59,741 nucleotides of DNA from Sporosarcina sp. 6E9 (GCF_017921835.1 NZ_JAGEMN010000008.1:1-59741); one strand, 5' to 3'; counted from the first letter of the stretch, positions 8,268 through 16,623 are shown. The notes: a model not told the origin generated them from the letters alone. A program made the numbers and translations.

Positions 8268-9629
8268 ATGGAAACGGAAATAACTAGAGGAAGTATATTG
8301 AATCTTTTATCAAGCTCCATAATCTACGGTAATTTAGGTCTGTTTATTGGGGCGGGTTTTTCAAAAGCTGTTTTAGATGATGATCAGGATTTAGGAGCAT
8401 TATCTTGGGGAGAACTCATTGAGGCATCCAGTAGTGAATTATCAATTGATTATTCAAGCATATATAAGACTGGAATCTCTTATCCTGAAATCTCCACGTT
8501 AATATGTGATAAATATGCAAGTGATAATAACATCCCATACGAAGAAGCAAAATTTTTATTTAAAAGTAAAGTTTGTGAGTTAACAAATTGGTATCCAGAT
8601 AGTGAACAAAGAGGCATCTATAGTGAGTACCTCGAATTGATGGACCCCAAATGGATTATTACTACTAATTATGATTTAGTAATAGAAAGTCTACTTACTG
8701 GCCGCTGTTTATCCTTAAGTCCTCAAGATTATTTAACTAGCCCAAAGGAAGCAATACCTGTATATCACCTTCATGGAATCCGCCATAATCCCGAATCAAT
8801 AATTATTACTCAGGAGGACTATGTAAAGTTATTTAGGCCAAATGAGTATCGACAAATAAAGTTGGCGTTAACTATTAAAGAATCCACGTCACTAATTTTA
8901 GGGTACGGTTTGGGCGACGTAAATGTTCTTTCCGCAGTAGATTGGTCAAAAAATATTTATAAAGAGGAAAATGTGTCGAATGTGTATCCCAATGAAATAG
9001 TACAAGTCATTAGAGTTGATGAACCAAAGGAAGAACCTTATATGGATAAAAATAATATTATCATTATTGAGACCAACGAAATAGAAAGTTTTTTGAAGGA
9101 GTTCACTGATGCACATCAAGTAAATTTACGATCTCATGTAGAACAGATGGAGGAAATTCGAAGAATGAACGGTGAATTAACTGCAACTAGTGACGTGAAA
9201 GTAAACAAGTTTATCTCTGATCAAGGATTTAGATTGGGTTTATTGGAGGCACTGTCTAAGTTTGAGATACATATGATTTCTCCATTTATTGACTTTTTAT
9301 CTAGGTGTATTGATAAGACATGGGAAAATGCCATGCCATATGGTGCCTTTCACGGGTATAACGAGAATTTAACGGTTTTACTAGACATTATCATTCATAT
9401 TGAATTTCAAAAAGTTCCACCTGCTCTTTTTGAATTTGTTGCCTATTCTCTTGATAGAGTTCTGTATTATGTGGGAAACAGCCATGGACAAAGTCATCAA
9501 GCAGAAAGAACCTGGCAGTCCAATAAAGATGAAATATCACGAGAAATGGTGAAAGAGTTGCATGGATTCGCGAAAAGACAAAGATACATTAATCTTGAGC
9601 GAAAACTGGGCTCTCTTCTGATTACTTAA
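8268..9629 (+). CDS. SIR2-like domain protein (putative NAD-consuming defence effector)
   Basis: 453 residues; ATG 8268 follows AGGGGGAG. The N-terminal ~270 residues carry SIR2-family hallmarks: GLFIGAGFSKA (~25-34), ITTNYD (~131-136), HLHG (~167-170) and LILGYGLGD (~208-216). Proteins of the SIR2_2 class act in abortive-infection systems (for example Thoeris, DSR, SIR2-Argonaute), depleting NAD after phage sensing; that role here is inferred. The C-terminal ~170 residues (from about 285) are helical and unrecognised, possibly the sensor. It follows the helicase/NUDIX pair, with the DUF6998 remnant between, which supports a defence island. No partner gene such as Argonaute or HerA is adjacent. 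Confidence 0.8.
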   Translation: METEITRGSILNLLSSSIIYGNLGLFIGAGFSKAVLDDDQDLGALSWGELIEASSSELSIDYSSIYKTGISYPEISTLICDKYASDNNIPYEEAKFLFKSKVCELTNWYPDSEQRGIYSEYLELMDPKWIITTNYDLVIESLLTGRCLSLSPQDYLTSPKEAIPVYHLHGIRHNPESIIITQEDYVKLFRPNEYRQIKLALTIKESTSLILGYGLGDVNVLSAVDWSKNIYKEENVSNVYPNEIVQVIRVDEPKEEPYMDKNNIIIIETNEIESFLKEFTDAHQVNLRSHVEQMEEIRRMNGELTATSDVKVNKFISDQGFRLGLLEALSKFEIHMISPFIDFLSRCIDKTWENAMPYGAFHGYNENLTVLLDIIIHIEFQKVPPALFEFVAYSLDRVLYYVGNSHGQSHQAERTWQSNKDEISREMVKELHGFAKRQRYINLERKLGSLLIT

Positions 9630-9732
9630 AAACCCACTTACAAATTATAGGTACCCAAATTGGATATTCTGTATGACCATCTAGTTGTTAAATTAATTGA
9701 ACATACTATAACTATAAACTAGGAGGGATTGA

Positions 9733-10110
9733 CTGGAATTTTTAAATGCTTTATTGGGAAACGCCTCAACTGCGAACAAAGAGGAAGTTACAAAAGAACT
9801 GGATTGAATTTTGGTAGAAGGTGAAGAGGTAGAAGTTGCTTTTTAATTGGTCAGAGATTTAATTGTTTTTACAGACAAGCGCCTTTTGTTGGTGGATAAG
9901 CAAGGGGTTACGGGGAAAAAGGTTGAATATCATTCAATCCCATATAAAAGTATCTCACATTTTAGTGTAGAAACGGCAGGACGTTTTGATTTGGATGCAG
10001 AACTAAAAATATGGATATCCGGAGCGCAACTTCCTGCGTTAGAAAAGCAGTTTAGAAAAGAAGATAGCATATATGATATTCAAAAAGTGTTGGCTGCTGT
10101 ATGTGTTTAA
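9733..10110 (+). pseudogene. PH-domain protein (YvbH/bPH_1-like), disrupted by two in-frame stops
   Basis: AGGAGGG precedes a CTG at 9733, after which the frame reads EFLNALLGNASTANKEEVTK, then stop (TGA where Trp is expected), ILVEGEEVEVAF, stop (TAA where Gln is expected), and finally LVRDLIVFTDKRLLLVDKQG to LAAVCV. Complete homologues of this bacterial PH family begin with a short amphipathic MGFFDxLLG helix and read through both sites. Two nonsense changes plus a lost start make this a pseudogene; the part after 9847 alone could still be open but lacks a ribosome site. A second fragment of a related gene lies at 11561-11632. Confidence 0.75.
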
Positions 10111-10164
10111 GGTTGGGAGCCCGTTGAAGAATTAGCGTGCGGGAAGACAAAGGGGGATGTAGAG

Positions 10165-10533
10165 ATGGCAATCACAATGGAAATGAGTATGGGTGCTTAT
10201 GAAATAGCAAAAAAGGTTTATTCAAAAAAAATGATCGCGAGCGAAGGGAAATTTGAAATTAATAGGATAACAGGTATGAACGCAGGTTCTGCAAGTGCTT
10301 TTATCACCATATTCCTAGCTATGATGAACGGGGAAGAATACAAAAGAGCATTCAATAATGCGACCAATAAGTTTTTGCTTGAAAGTATCAGAAAAGACTT
10401 TGGTGAAGGTTCTTATAACAATGCTCTGAATGCTGTGCAGAAGCACATCAATTATTATGAGTCGTTTGGAAATGGTAAACTACCAGGATTACAGAAGATT
10501 GTAGATCAAATGAGGAAAGAATATGCTGTGTGA
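10165..10533 (+). CDS. Stand-alone homologue of a domain seen at the N-terminus of HNH/restriction-type proteins
   Basis: 122 residues; ATG 10165 has AAAGGGGGATG upstream. The reading AYEIAKKVYSKKMIASEGK and further on AFITIFLAMMNGEEYKRAFNN, then HINYYESFGNGKLPGLQKIV, resembles a helical domain that I recall both as short free proteins and fused to HNH endonucleases in Firmicutes. No nuclease motif is present here, so catalysis is unlikely; a nucleic-acid-binding role is conceivable. It sits downstream of the PH pseudogene in the decayed accessory zone, with no operon partner. Confidence 0.55.
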   Translation: MAITMEMSMGAYEIAKKVYSKKMIASEGKFEINRITGMNAGSASAFITIFLAMMNGEEYKRAFNNATNKFLLESIRKDFGEGSYNNALNAVQKHINYYESFGNGKLPGLQKIVDQMRKEYAV

Positions 10534-10559
10534 GCAAGGGTATTCTGGTTCATTATTAA

Positions 10560-10603
10560 TTCAAAGTCGTGAATGGTCATTATTTTACCTCGCACAGTAG
10601 TCG
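10560..10603 (+). repeat. Degenerate 3' end of the ~148-bp palindromic repeat family
   Basis: The stretch GTCGTGAAT-GGTCATTATT, then a GCACAG, aligns with the right end of the full copies at 16624-16770 and 19049-19196 at roughly two thirds of positions. It is an old, truncated copy immediately after the gene ending at 10533. Confidence 0.5.
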
Positions 10604-10668
10604 GCAGAATGCGGGCTGCAGGACATTGTAGATGATTTGCTTTAGATATGGTATGGGGGTGTCATGCG

Positions 10669-11172
10669 ATGAATGAAAAATTTGAGGTATGGGAACCCAT
10701 TTCAGAAAGTCCTTTTTGTCATGTAAAAAACCAATTGCATTTTTATGATATGAGTTGTATGAATGATTTTATATTAGTGTTTGAAGAAGCAGGAAGTTCA
10801 AGATTGTATGTGTTTATTTATGAAGATTTGAATAGGGATAGCGCTGTTATCTCGTTTCGGTTTTCTCTATCGTTAACCCGCTCTGATTTTAATCAGTTGG
10901 TCATTGATTTTTCGGAGGGTAAGGAAGCGGCTGGAGCTCATTTTCTTTCATATGAACCGACGTTTTTTAAAGTAAGGCATTCGAGTTGGATTTCTTGGTA
11001 TAATCGTGTATTTCCAGCAAGGGTGCAGTTGAATCCGGAGATAGCACATCATACATATGTTACTTCTGATTATTTGATTGAAGTATTGAGTGAGCAGGAA
11101 CCGGGTGTGAAGGTGATGGAGAAGGAAGCGTGGAAGACATACCGGAGTTCTTTATTGGAACAAGAACGATGA
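10669..11172 (+). CDS. Hypothetical cytoplasmic protein
   Basis: 167 residues from ATG 10669 (MNEKFEVWEPISES...), with GGGGGTG 7 nt upstream; the longer frame from 10648 lacks a site. The sequence is mixed alpha/beta with aromatic-rich segments (for example FFKVRHSSWISWYNRVFP) and no signal peptide or membrane helix. I do not recognise a family. It is followed after 38 nt by a small membrane-protein gene on the same strand, so the two may be co-transcribed. Confidence 0.55.
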   Translation: MNEKFEVWEPISESPFCHVKNQLHFYDMSCMNDFILVFEEAGSSRLYVFIYEDLNRDSAVISFRFSLSLTRSDFNQLVIDFSEGKEAAGAHFLSYEPTFFKVRHSSWISWYNRVFPARVQLNPEIAHHTYVTSDYLIEVLSEQEPGVKVMEKEAWKTYRSSLLEQER

Positions 11173-11210
11173 ACAAGACAATGTAATCAATCTGATTTTA
11201 GGAGTCTGTC

Positions 11211-11564
11211 ATGAAGAAAAGTAAGGTTTCTATAACTTCTATAATTTTATGTGTAGCATTTATTATATTTATGTTTTCAACTTTTTATCTTCAATATGAA
11301 TTTTTATTTGTAACACGTATTGTTTCAATTGCTTTTGCATTGGGATATTTGGTGATTGAAATAAAAAAAGAGTATTTTTCGGAAAATAAAATGATGTTTA
11401 TTATTTTTAGTGCGGTTAGTCTAATTGCTTTAATAGTAAGTATTGCACTTGAAGATGCAGCGGCGAATAACATGCTAAATGAAAGAGTTTTCTTTATTCC
11501 TGTGTACATTTTTATTCTAATTGTTATTATGTATCGTGATTTATATGATGAAAACAAACAATAA
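11211..11564 (+). CDS. Small hypothetical membrane protein (about four helices)
   Basis: 117 residues with four hydrophobic stretches (about 8-27, 32-50, 62-80 and 92-108) and a short charged tail DLYDENKQ. AGGAG lies ~8 nt before ATG 11211. Very AT-rich codons compared with neighbours. No family recognised. It overlaps by a few bases a fragment of a PH-domain gene that begins at its 3' end. Confidence 0.5.
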   Translation: MKKSKVSITSIILCVAFIIFMFSTFYLQYEFLFVTRIVSIAFALGYLVIEIKKEYFSENKMMFIIFSAVSLIALIVSIALEDAAANNMLNERVFFIPVYIFILIVIMYRDLYDENKQ

Positions 11565-11632
11565 AAGATGATAGTTTATATGACATTCAGAAATTATTGG
11601 CGGTTTATGTGTATAAAAGGATAAAAACCTAA
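11561..11632 (+). pseudogene. C-terminal fragment of a bPH_1/YvbH-like gene
   Basis: The frame reads KDDSLYDIQKLLAVYVYKR, which matches the end of the PH pseudogene at 9733-10110 (KEDSIYDIQKVLAAVCV). No upstream domain is present, so only the tail survives. The two pieces bracket 10165-11564, suggesting that those genes were inserted into, or lie between, ancient tandem copies. Confidence 0.5.
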
Positions 11633-11679
11633 GAGGAATTCAACCTGATTAAATACTTGGTTGGATCCCTCTTTTTTTA
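11631..11679 (+). terminator. Intrinsic terminator
   Basis: AGAGGAATTCAACC pairs with GGTTGGATCCCTCT (one mismatch and wobble), followed by seven T residues. Confidence 0.85.
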
Positions 11680-11781
11680 TCTTTGCTAGTAAATGTGTAA
11701 AGGTTTCGGAGACGTTGATGTCGAAGACAAGCATAGGGAAATGGGGAAATTATTATGAATTGCAAAGGGTAGGTGATTACT

Positions 11782-11931
11782 GTGAAGTTTATTTCTTTTA
11801 CTGCCATGTCAAGCAATGGTTTAGATCATAAAGTTAACGAGTTTCTTGAAACCCATCCTAATATTGAAGTCATTGATATTAAGTTTACTGCTAGCTTTGG
11901 CAGTATCTATGCAGCAATTTTATTTCGTTGA
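11782..11931 (+). CDS. Cse60-like small sporulation protein
   Basis: 49 residues from GTG 11782 (AGGTGAT upstream at ~7 nt). The pattern KVNEFLETHPNIEVIDIKFT and the ending AAILFR match the short Cse60-type proteins (EINEFL...x-x-VIDIKY...), whose founder is a sigma-E-dependent B. subtilis spore protein. It is too short for routine ORF calls. It stands alone ahead of the sigma factor gene. The family assignment rests on this short motif, so it is moderate. Confidence 0.5.
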   Translation: MKFISFTAMSSNGLDHKVNEFLETHPNIEVIDIKFTASFGSIYAAILFR

Positions 11932-12087
11932 TATCAAAACATTTATTTTAAATTCTAGATAAGCGAACACTGGTCATATCAATCCCTTGGGACTTTCAAT
12001 AGTTTCAGGGGATTTAATTATTTACAAGATGACAGTACTTTTTATAAACCGAATCGTCTATTGGAGTGAGGGGGGAGGAAGAGTATC

Positions 12088-12609
12088 ATGACAGATTATG
12101 AATTTGATGATCTTTATCGGTTGGAGAGTGACCGGGTTTACAGATATATTTATATGCTTATTGGACATAAACAAAAAGCTGAGGACTTAACGCATGATAC
12201 GTTTTTAAAAGCGTATCGCAGTATTCATACGTTTCGAAACGAATCAGGCCATGCGACTTGGTTGATGAAAATTGCTCGAAACCTGACTTATGATTATTTT
12301 AGAAGAAAAAAGGTTGTGCAGTTTTTCGCATTTGGGAAAGAGGATTATGTGGATGAGCGACTAAAAGATCCAGGACAGCTATCAGTAGAACTAGATGATA
12401 TAGAAAAGTTATATCGGGCAATCAAATCCTTAAAACAAAGTTATCAAGACGTTATTATTCTTCGAAGAATTGATGAAAGTTCCATTAAGGAAACTGCATT
12501 TATTTTAGGCTGGTCGGAAGCGAAAGTGAAGGGAATGTCACAGCGGGCATTTAAAGCACTGAAAGAAAAGATGTTGGAAAAGGAAGGTGAGTATAGTGCA
12601 GGAACTTGA
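12088..12609 (+). CDS. ECF-family RNA polymerase sigma factor
   Basis: 173 residues with region 2 (DLTHDTFLKAYRSIHTFRN and NLTYDYFRRKK) and region 4 (IDESSIKETAFILGWSEAKV) of extracytoplasmic-function sigma factors, recruiting RNA polymerase to stress promoters. GAGGGGGGAGGAAG lies just before ATG 12088. The 3' end overlaps the next gene by 14 bp; that gene has one membrane helix and an acidic extracellular part, the typical anti-sigma partner. Similar to the SigX/SigV/YlaC groups but I cannot choose one. Autoregulation is likely but I could not point to a clear ECF promoter. Confidence 0.9.
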   Translation: MTDYEFDDLYRLESDRVYRYIYMLIGHKQKAEDLTHDTFLKAYRSIHTFRNESGHATWLMKIARNLTYDYFRRKKVVQFFAFGKEDYVDERLKDPGQLSVELDDIEKLYRAIKSLKQSYQDVIILRRIDESSIKETAFILGWSEAKVKGMSQRAFKALKEKMLEKEGEYSAGT

Positions 12610-13705
12610 TAATTTATTTAATGGGCTAAAGAAAGTAGAACGTCCAACTGGCGCAAAAGAAAAGACGCTTCAAAAGCTGCAAGGAAGCCGTTCTCGTAAA
12701 CGTCGCTCGGTTATCCCATCTCTTGTTACGGGGGTTCTTGTAGTCGCCGCACTCCTATTTATTATGATGAATATGGAGAAGGAAGTCAGTCCGTATGCAT
12801 CGGGAGTTTCAGTGGATAAAAGTTTTATCATGTATTCTGTTAGTGTGATTGAATTTGATCCGGAATTGGTGGACCATATAGGAAAGGTTGAAATTAAAGA
12901 TAATCCTGTATGGAGTGCCAAAGTGAAGCAGATCTTGGAAACAATGAGTGAAACTGAAGTTTATCCAGAAGGGATGTCCCTATACGATCTTGGGGTGTAT
13001 TCCGGTGAACAACTATATCGGTTTAAAATTTGGGCTACAGATGATGGGCTGGCAATTAAAGACGTTGATAGTGGGATTCATTATGTAAGTACTAGTGAGG
13101 AATCAGATAGCTTTTTGAAGATGGCAGAAGAATTCTTGGAGCCATTAAAAACTCCGCCGTTGGATGAGGACGAAATAGAAGACGAAGACATAGATACAGA
13201 CGAAGAGAAGGGGACAGATGAAGAGAAAGAAGATGAAACGGAAGTTGAAAAAGTCCCTACAATGAACTTAAGTAAAGAACAGTTAAAAAGTCTTTTCAAT
13301 AATGATAAGTATGAAGTCAGTATAAAAGTTAGCGATATTGAAGAATCCGCTGATGGAAGTACTGTCAAATTCCATTTGGTTCATGAGAAAAATGGCGGAA
13401 AGACGTGGAGCAATATAGAAATGACTAGCAAAAATGATCCTAAAGAAAACCAACTCACAAATATTTCCCTCTTTGGAGCAGGGCTAGAATACGACGCACA
13501 TTCTTTATATTACTTCTTAGAAATTTTTCATGACATTTTACAGTTGCCAGTGAGTACTGATGAGTTTGTGGAGTTAACTGGATTGTATCCGGGCGCAAGC
13601 GTTCAGCAAGTTGATGAACAGTTCAATTTAGGCGGATTCACCTTTACTTCCAAAGTTTCTGAGGAAGGCATGCGATTCATAATAGAGCCAATTAAAGATG
13701 TGTAG
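12596..13705 (+). CDS. Transmembrane anti-sigma factor (partner of the ECF sigma factor)
   Basis: 369 residues from GTG 12596, with AAGGTGAG overlapping the sigma gene end. A positively charged cytoplasmic N-terminus (~1-43) that would hold the sigma factor precedes one helix (~44-62, VTGVLVVAALLFIMM). Outside is a long domain, an Asp/Glu-rich linker (~180-215) and a C-terminal domain (~220-369) starting MNLSKEQLKSLFN. The arrangement, 14-bp translational overlap and topology identify it as the anti-sigma factor. No zinc-binding ZAS motif (HxxxCxxC) is visible, so it is a non-ZAS type. Confidence 0.8.
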   Translation: MQELDNLFNGLKKVERPTGAKEKTLQKLQGSRSRKRRSVIPSLVTGVLVVAALLFIMMNMEKEVSPYASGVSVDKSFIMYSVSVIEFDPELVDHIGKVEIKDNPVWSAKVKQILETMSETEVYPEGMSLYDLGVYSGEQLYRFKIWATDDGLAIKDVDSGIHYVSTSEESDSFLKMAEEFLEPLKTPPLDEDEIEDEDIDTDEEKGTDEEKEDETEVEKVPTMNLSKEQLKSLFNNDKYEVSIKVSDIEESADGSTVKFHLVHEKNGGKTWSNIEMTSKNDPKENQLTNISLFGAGLEYDAHSLYYFLEIFHDILQLPVSTDEFVELTGLYPGASVQQVDEQFNLGGFTFTSKVSEEGMRFIIEPIKDV

Positions 13706-13743
13706 TAATCGAAGCTAGTACGGGGTCAGTTGAAATGAAGTTT

Positions 13744-13781
13744 GAAAAGGGAAAGGTTCAAAGCGAACTTTTCCCTTTTTT
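13744..13781 (+). terminator. Intrinsic terminator of the sigma/anti-sigma operon
   Basis: AAAAGGGAAAGGTTC pairs with GAACTTTTCCCTTTT and ends in a T-run. Confidence 0.85.
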
Positions 13782-13836
13782 AAACAATCGCACGAAATTC
13801 ATAGTTCTTTAGTAAAAGGGCAATTAATATAGATAA

Positions 13837-13992
13837 GGCATTGATATTTATTTTACCGAATCGTTGAGTATAGGTGAGGAAATTGCTATATTTGACTACA
13901 CGCTTCACCATAGTCAAGATACATTTTATGCGTTAGCTGATCAAATTTAGTGGAGAGGCTTGTTTCATGAGGGAAGCCTATTTGCAGTTTAA
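13837..13992 (+). pseudogene. Unidentified gene remnant with an in-frame TAG
   Basis: The frame after TAA 13834-13836 reads DIYFTESLSIGEEIAIF, DYTLHHSQDTFYALADQI, then TAG (13948-13950; CAG to TAG would restore Gln) and WRGLFHEGSLFAV to a stop at 13992. The conserved-looking composition and continuation past the stop suggest the C-terminal tail of a decayed gene. I do not recognise the family. The remaining bases to 14070 hold a 28-codon frame (ATG 13967) with a GGAGAGG site but no clear identity. Confidence 0.35.
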
Positions 13993-14070
13993 ATACCAAC
14001 TAAATCATCAGCAGGAGCGTATTATGAACAATATCTCTATAAAGCTTTTGTGAAGAAAGGGAAGGTAAAT

Positions 14071-14469
14071 ATGAAGAAAGTTACACCGTTTTTAATGTTT
14101 CAAGGCGGAATTGCAGAAGAGGCGATGAATTACTACACATCACTCATCGAGGATTCGGAAATTACAAGCATTACTCGATACGGGGCTGAAGGACCTGGTG
14201 AAGAAGGTACAGTTGTACAAGCTGTATTCTCGTTAAAGGGACAGGAGTTCATGTGTATCGACAGCCATGTTGACCACGAGTTTACGTTTACCCCGTCTTT
14301 TTCAATTTACCTAACGTGTGAGACCGAAGAGGAAATTGACAGCCTATATGAAAAAATGATGCAAAATGGTACAGCTCTCATGCCTTTAAATAACTATGGG
14401 TTCAGCAAAAAGTTTGGCTGGCTGAATGACCAGTTCGGCATATCCTGGCAGTTGAACTTACCAGCGTAA
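14071..14469 (+). CDS. VOC/glyoxalase-fold protein (PhnB / 3-demethylubiquinone methyltransferase-like)
   Basis: 132 residues from ATG 14071 with AAAGGGAAGG upstream. It begins KKVTPFLMFQGGIAEEAMNYYTSL and ends FGWLNDQFGISWQLNLP, the standard signature of the 3-dmu-9_3-mt/PhnB branch of the VOC superfamily, small dimeric proteins with a beta-alpha-beta-beta-beta fold. Specific substrate unknown; the family annotation as a methyltransferase is historical. It precedes a DUF2200 gene by 43 nt on the same strand, so the two probably form an operon. Confidence 0.85.
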   Translation: MKKVTPFLMFQGGIAEEAMNYYTSLIEDSEITSITRYGAEGPGEEGTVVQAVFSLKGQEFMCIDSHVDHEFTFTPSFSIYLTCETEEEIDSLYEKMMQNGTALMPLNNYGFSKKFGWLNDQFGISWQLNLPA

Positions 14470-14512
14470 TCTGGCGTAAATATGAGCGATCTTATTTAAG
14501 GGGAGATGTAAC

Positions 14513-14866
14513 ATGGCCAAACATAAAATTTATACAATGAGTACCGCAAAGATTTATATCTGTTATGTAAAAAAAGCAGAAAGAAAGGGACGTACAAAAG
14601 CAGAAGTCGATGAAATTATCCGTTGGTTTACAGGATATAGCCAGGAAGTGTTAGAAGCGCAATTGGAAAAAGAGATTGAATTTGAGTCCTTCTTTGCGGA
14701 AGCTCCACAACTGAATCCTTTGAGGACTTTGATCAAAGGTGTGGTTTGCGGTGTCCGAGTGGAAAATGTCGAAGAACCAACTATGCGGGAAATTCGCTAT
14801 TTGGATAAGCTGATTGATGAGTTAGCGAAAGGTAAAGCAATGGAGAAGATTTTACGGACAGAATAA
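14513..14866 (+). CDS. DUF2200 family protein
   Basis: 117 residues; GGGGAGATG precedes ATG 14513. The sequence [40 protein letters not shown], and [11 protein letters not shown] is highly typical of DUF2200, short conserved cytoplasmic proteins of Firmicutes and Bacteroidetes with no known activity. Full length and intact. Likely co-transcribed with the VOC gene and ended by the terminator at 14886. Confidence 0.85.
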   Translation: MAKHKIYTMSTAKIYICYVKKAERKGRTKAEVDEIIRWFTGYSQEVLEAQLEKEIEFESFFAEAPQLNPLRTLIKGVVCGVRVENVEEPTMREIRYLDKLIDELAKGKAMEKILRTE

Positions 14867-14885
14867 TTCAAACCGAAGAATACTG

Positions 14886-14927
14886 AAAGCCTAATTCCTC
14901 GCGCTAATGGAGGGATTAGGCTTTTTT
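14886..14927 (+). terminator. Intrinsic terminator
   Basis: AAGCCTAATTCCTC pairs with GAGGGATTAGGCTT, then a T-run. The A-run side is weaker, but it may also work for the minus gene ending at 14955. Confidence 0.9.
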
Positions 14928-14954
14928 GTCTGGGCATGCTTGCGTGCCAAGTAT

Positions 14955-15245
14955 TTAACTTCTAAACGATAACCCTTCTTCCTCCAAAGCAGTCCGAAGT
15001 TTGGGTAAGGATGCTGGTCCCATGCCGTGAAATTGCAAGATCTCTTTTTCACTATAAGCTGATAGCTGTTCCAGCGTTTGGATGCCGTTGTGTTCCAATG
15101 CGCGCCTAGCCGGTGCTGCTAGCAGTGACAAAAACCCGCTTTCCGGTTTCCGTTCTTGCTCGCAAGTCGGGCAGGTTTGGCAGTCGCTGCTTTTATAATA
15201 GGTATGTCCCTTGTCGCAGGCCCGTAGCTCTTTTTTTGATTTCAT
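14955..15245 (-). CDS. Zinc ribbon plus RNA-polymerase alpha-CTD-like (HhH) protein
   Basis: 96 residues. An N-terminal zinc ribbon (CDKGH...CQTCPTC) leads into LLAAPARRALEHNGIQTLEQLSAYSEKEIL, HGMGPASLPKLRTALEEEGL, a helix-hairpin-helix fold like the alpha subunit C-terminal domain of RNA polymerase. Database entries name this group 'RNA polymerase alpha subunit C-terminal domain-containing protein'; a nucleic-acid-binding role is plausible. AAGGAG lies 11 nt before ATG 15245. Monocistronic. Confidence 0.75.
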   Translation of the reverse strand: MKSKKELRACDKGHTYYKSSDCQTCPTCEQERKPESGFLSLLAAPARRALEHNGIQTLEQLSAYSEKEILQFHGMGPASLPKLRTALEEEGLSFRS

Positions 15246-15391
15246 GATAAGTGGGTCTCCTTGTTTTTATATGTTTTCTGAAGCGTTTAGGAAAACAACT
15301 TTTTTTATTGTCTTGTTTGAATTATACAGTGTCGGTTATGTCTTTTACTATAATGACCATACGTGATTTTATTAACTAGGAGCGTGGAAAA

Positions 15392-15988
15392 ATGGAAGAT
15401 AACGTTTTTGAAGAGATGGCAAAAAGATATGATACAGAGCTAAGAATGGAATTAGCTAACGTTGTCGTTAAGGAAGTAAGACCGGAAATAAGATGTAGTG
15501 AGTCAAAATCCTTACTAGATTATGGAAGTGGCACTGGTCTAGTTAGTTTAGAATTATCGGATTTAGTGGATTCTGTTCTGTTGGTTGATTCATCAAAACA
15601 AATGTTGGAGGTCGCGGAGGCTAAAATTTCTCAGAGAGGAATTACCAACGCAAAAGTGCTTTATTCAGATTTTACGAGGGAAACAACTGAACTTAAAGCA
15701 GACATCGTTTTAATGTCGTTAGTCCTTCTCCATATTCCGGATACTAAAGGGATTTTACAAAGCTTGTTCAATATATTAAATGATGGTGGCAAGTTAATTA
15801 TAGTTGATTTTGACAAGAACGAAAAAGTTTACCACCCGAAAGTTCATAGCGGTTTTTCGCATGATGAACTGGAAAAAGTACTATCTGAAGTTGGATTTAA
15901 ATCGATTGGAATTGAAACTTTCTATCATGGAAATCGTATATTTATGAAACAAGATGCTTCGATGTTTATATGCGGTAGTATAAAGTGA
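15392..15988 (+). CDS. Class I SAM-dependent methyltransferase
   Basis: 198 residues; AGGAGCG precedes ATG 15392. Motif I is LLDYGSGTGLVSLELS (~52-67), the acidic post-I residue lies in VLLVDSSKQML, and motif IV-like DIVLMSLVLLHIPD follows, all of the Rossmann-fold SAM-binding methyltransferases. The substrate cannot be told. It overlaps the previously open upstream part of the next gene, whose true start is 23 nt downstream, so the two are likely co-transcribed. Confidence 0.85.
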   Translation: MEDNVFEEMAKRYDTELRMELANVVVKEVRPEIRCSESKSLLDYGSGTGLVSLELSDLVDSVLLVDSSKQMLEVAEAKISQRGITNAKVLYSDFTRETTELKADIVLMSLVLLHIPDTKGILQSLFNILNDGGKLIIVDFDKNEKVYHPKVHSGFSHDELEKVLSEVGFKSIGIETFYHGNRIFMKQDASMFICGSIK

Positions 15989-16011
15989 TTTTAAGTTTAG
16001 GGGGGGACTCC

Positions 16012-16608
16012 ATGGGAAATCCATTCAAGATCATGATCATGGGGTATTTACTACCTCTATTATCGGCTGCAATGGTGGTGTTCATACCGGATTATGATTA
16101 TACGTACGCAATGTGGATAGCTGCGGTCTATGTCATATTGTTGCTGATGCCAATTGTATTGGTAATCCGATTTCCAAGCAATAGGAGGAAGGCATATCTG
16201 TTAACGGTTACGTATCAACTATACGCCTTCACCTTCTATATGGCTTTTCCGTTGATAAAAGTGTTTAGTGGAGAAATCGTTTATCAATTGCTGTTGGTCG
16301 GCTTCATTTTTGCCGTTTTCTTTTTGGCGCGATTCGATCAGCGAACGGAAGTGCCAGTCGTCTTCCCGGATAATAACAGAAAGGTGAAATGGATTGCCTA
16401 CGTGTACTACCCAATTCCATTTTTTCTAACTGTTCTCGGTTTTGGAGGAAACCATATAGTAATGGGTAACTATTTTGAAAGATTTGGAGATGCCATCATG
16501 ATGCCTTACGTTTCAACCATTATCTATCTATTCTCATGCTGGCTAATTTTCCTATTTAGTTCCATGGCATATAAATCCCATGTGAAAGAGGGTTATTTGG
16601 AAAAGTAA
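16012..16608 (+). CDS. Hypothetical polytopic membrane protein
   Basis: 198 residues from ATG 16012, with AGGGGGG at 8 nt (the longer frame from 15985 overlaps the methyltransferase and has no site). Six hydrophobic segments are visible (roughly 5-23, 30-50, 62-82, 88-105, 125-145 and 160-185). No known family. Same strand as, and 23 nt after, the methyltransferase; followed directly by a full copy of the palindromic repeat. Confidence 0.6.
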   Translation: MGNPFKIMIMGYLLPLLSAAMVVFIPDYDYTYAMWIAAVYVILLLMPIVLVIRFPSNRRKAYLLTVTYQLYAFTFYMAFPLIKVFSGEIVYQLLLVGFIFAVFFLARFDQRTEVPVVFPDNNRKVKWIAYVYYPIPFFLTVLGFGGNHIVMGNYFERFGDAIMMPYVSTIIYLFSCWLIFLFSSMAYKSHVKEGYLEK

Positions 16609-16623
16609 AAATACTGACAAAAA

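Noticed and set aside
12000..12087. ECF autoregulatory promoter before the sigma gene
   Set aside because: A CGTC -10-like element is present but no AAC-type -35 lies at the right distance.
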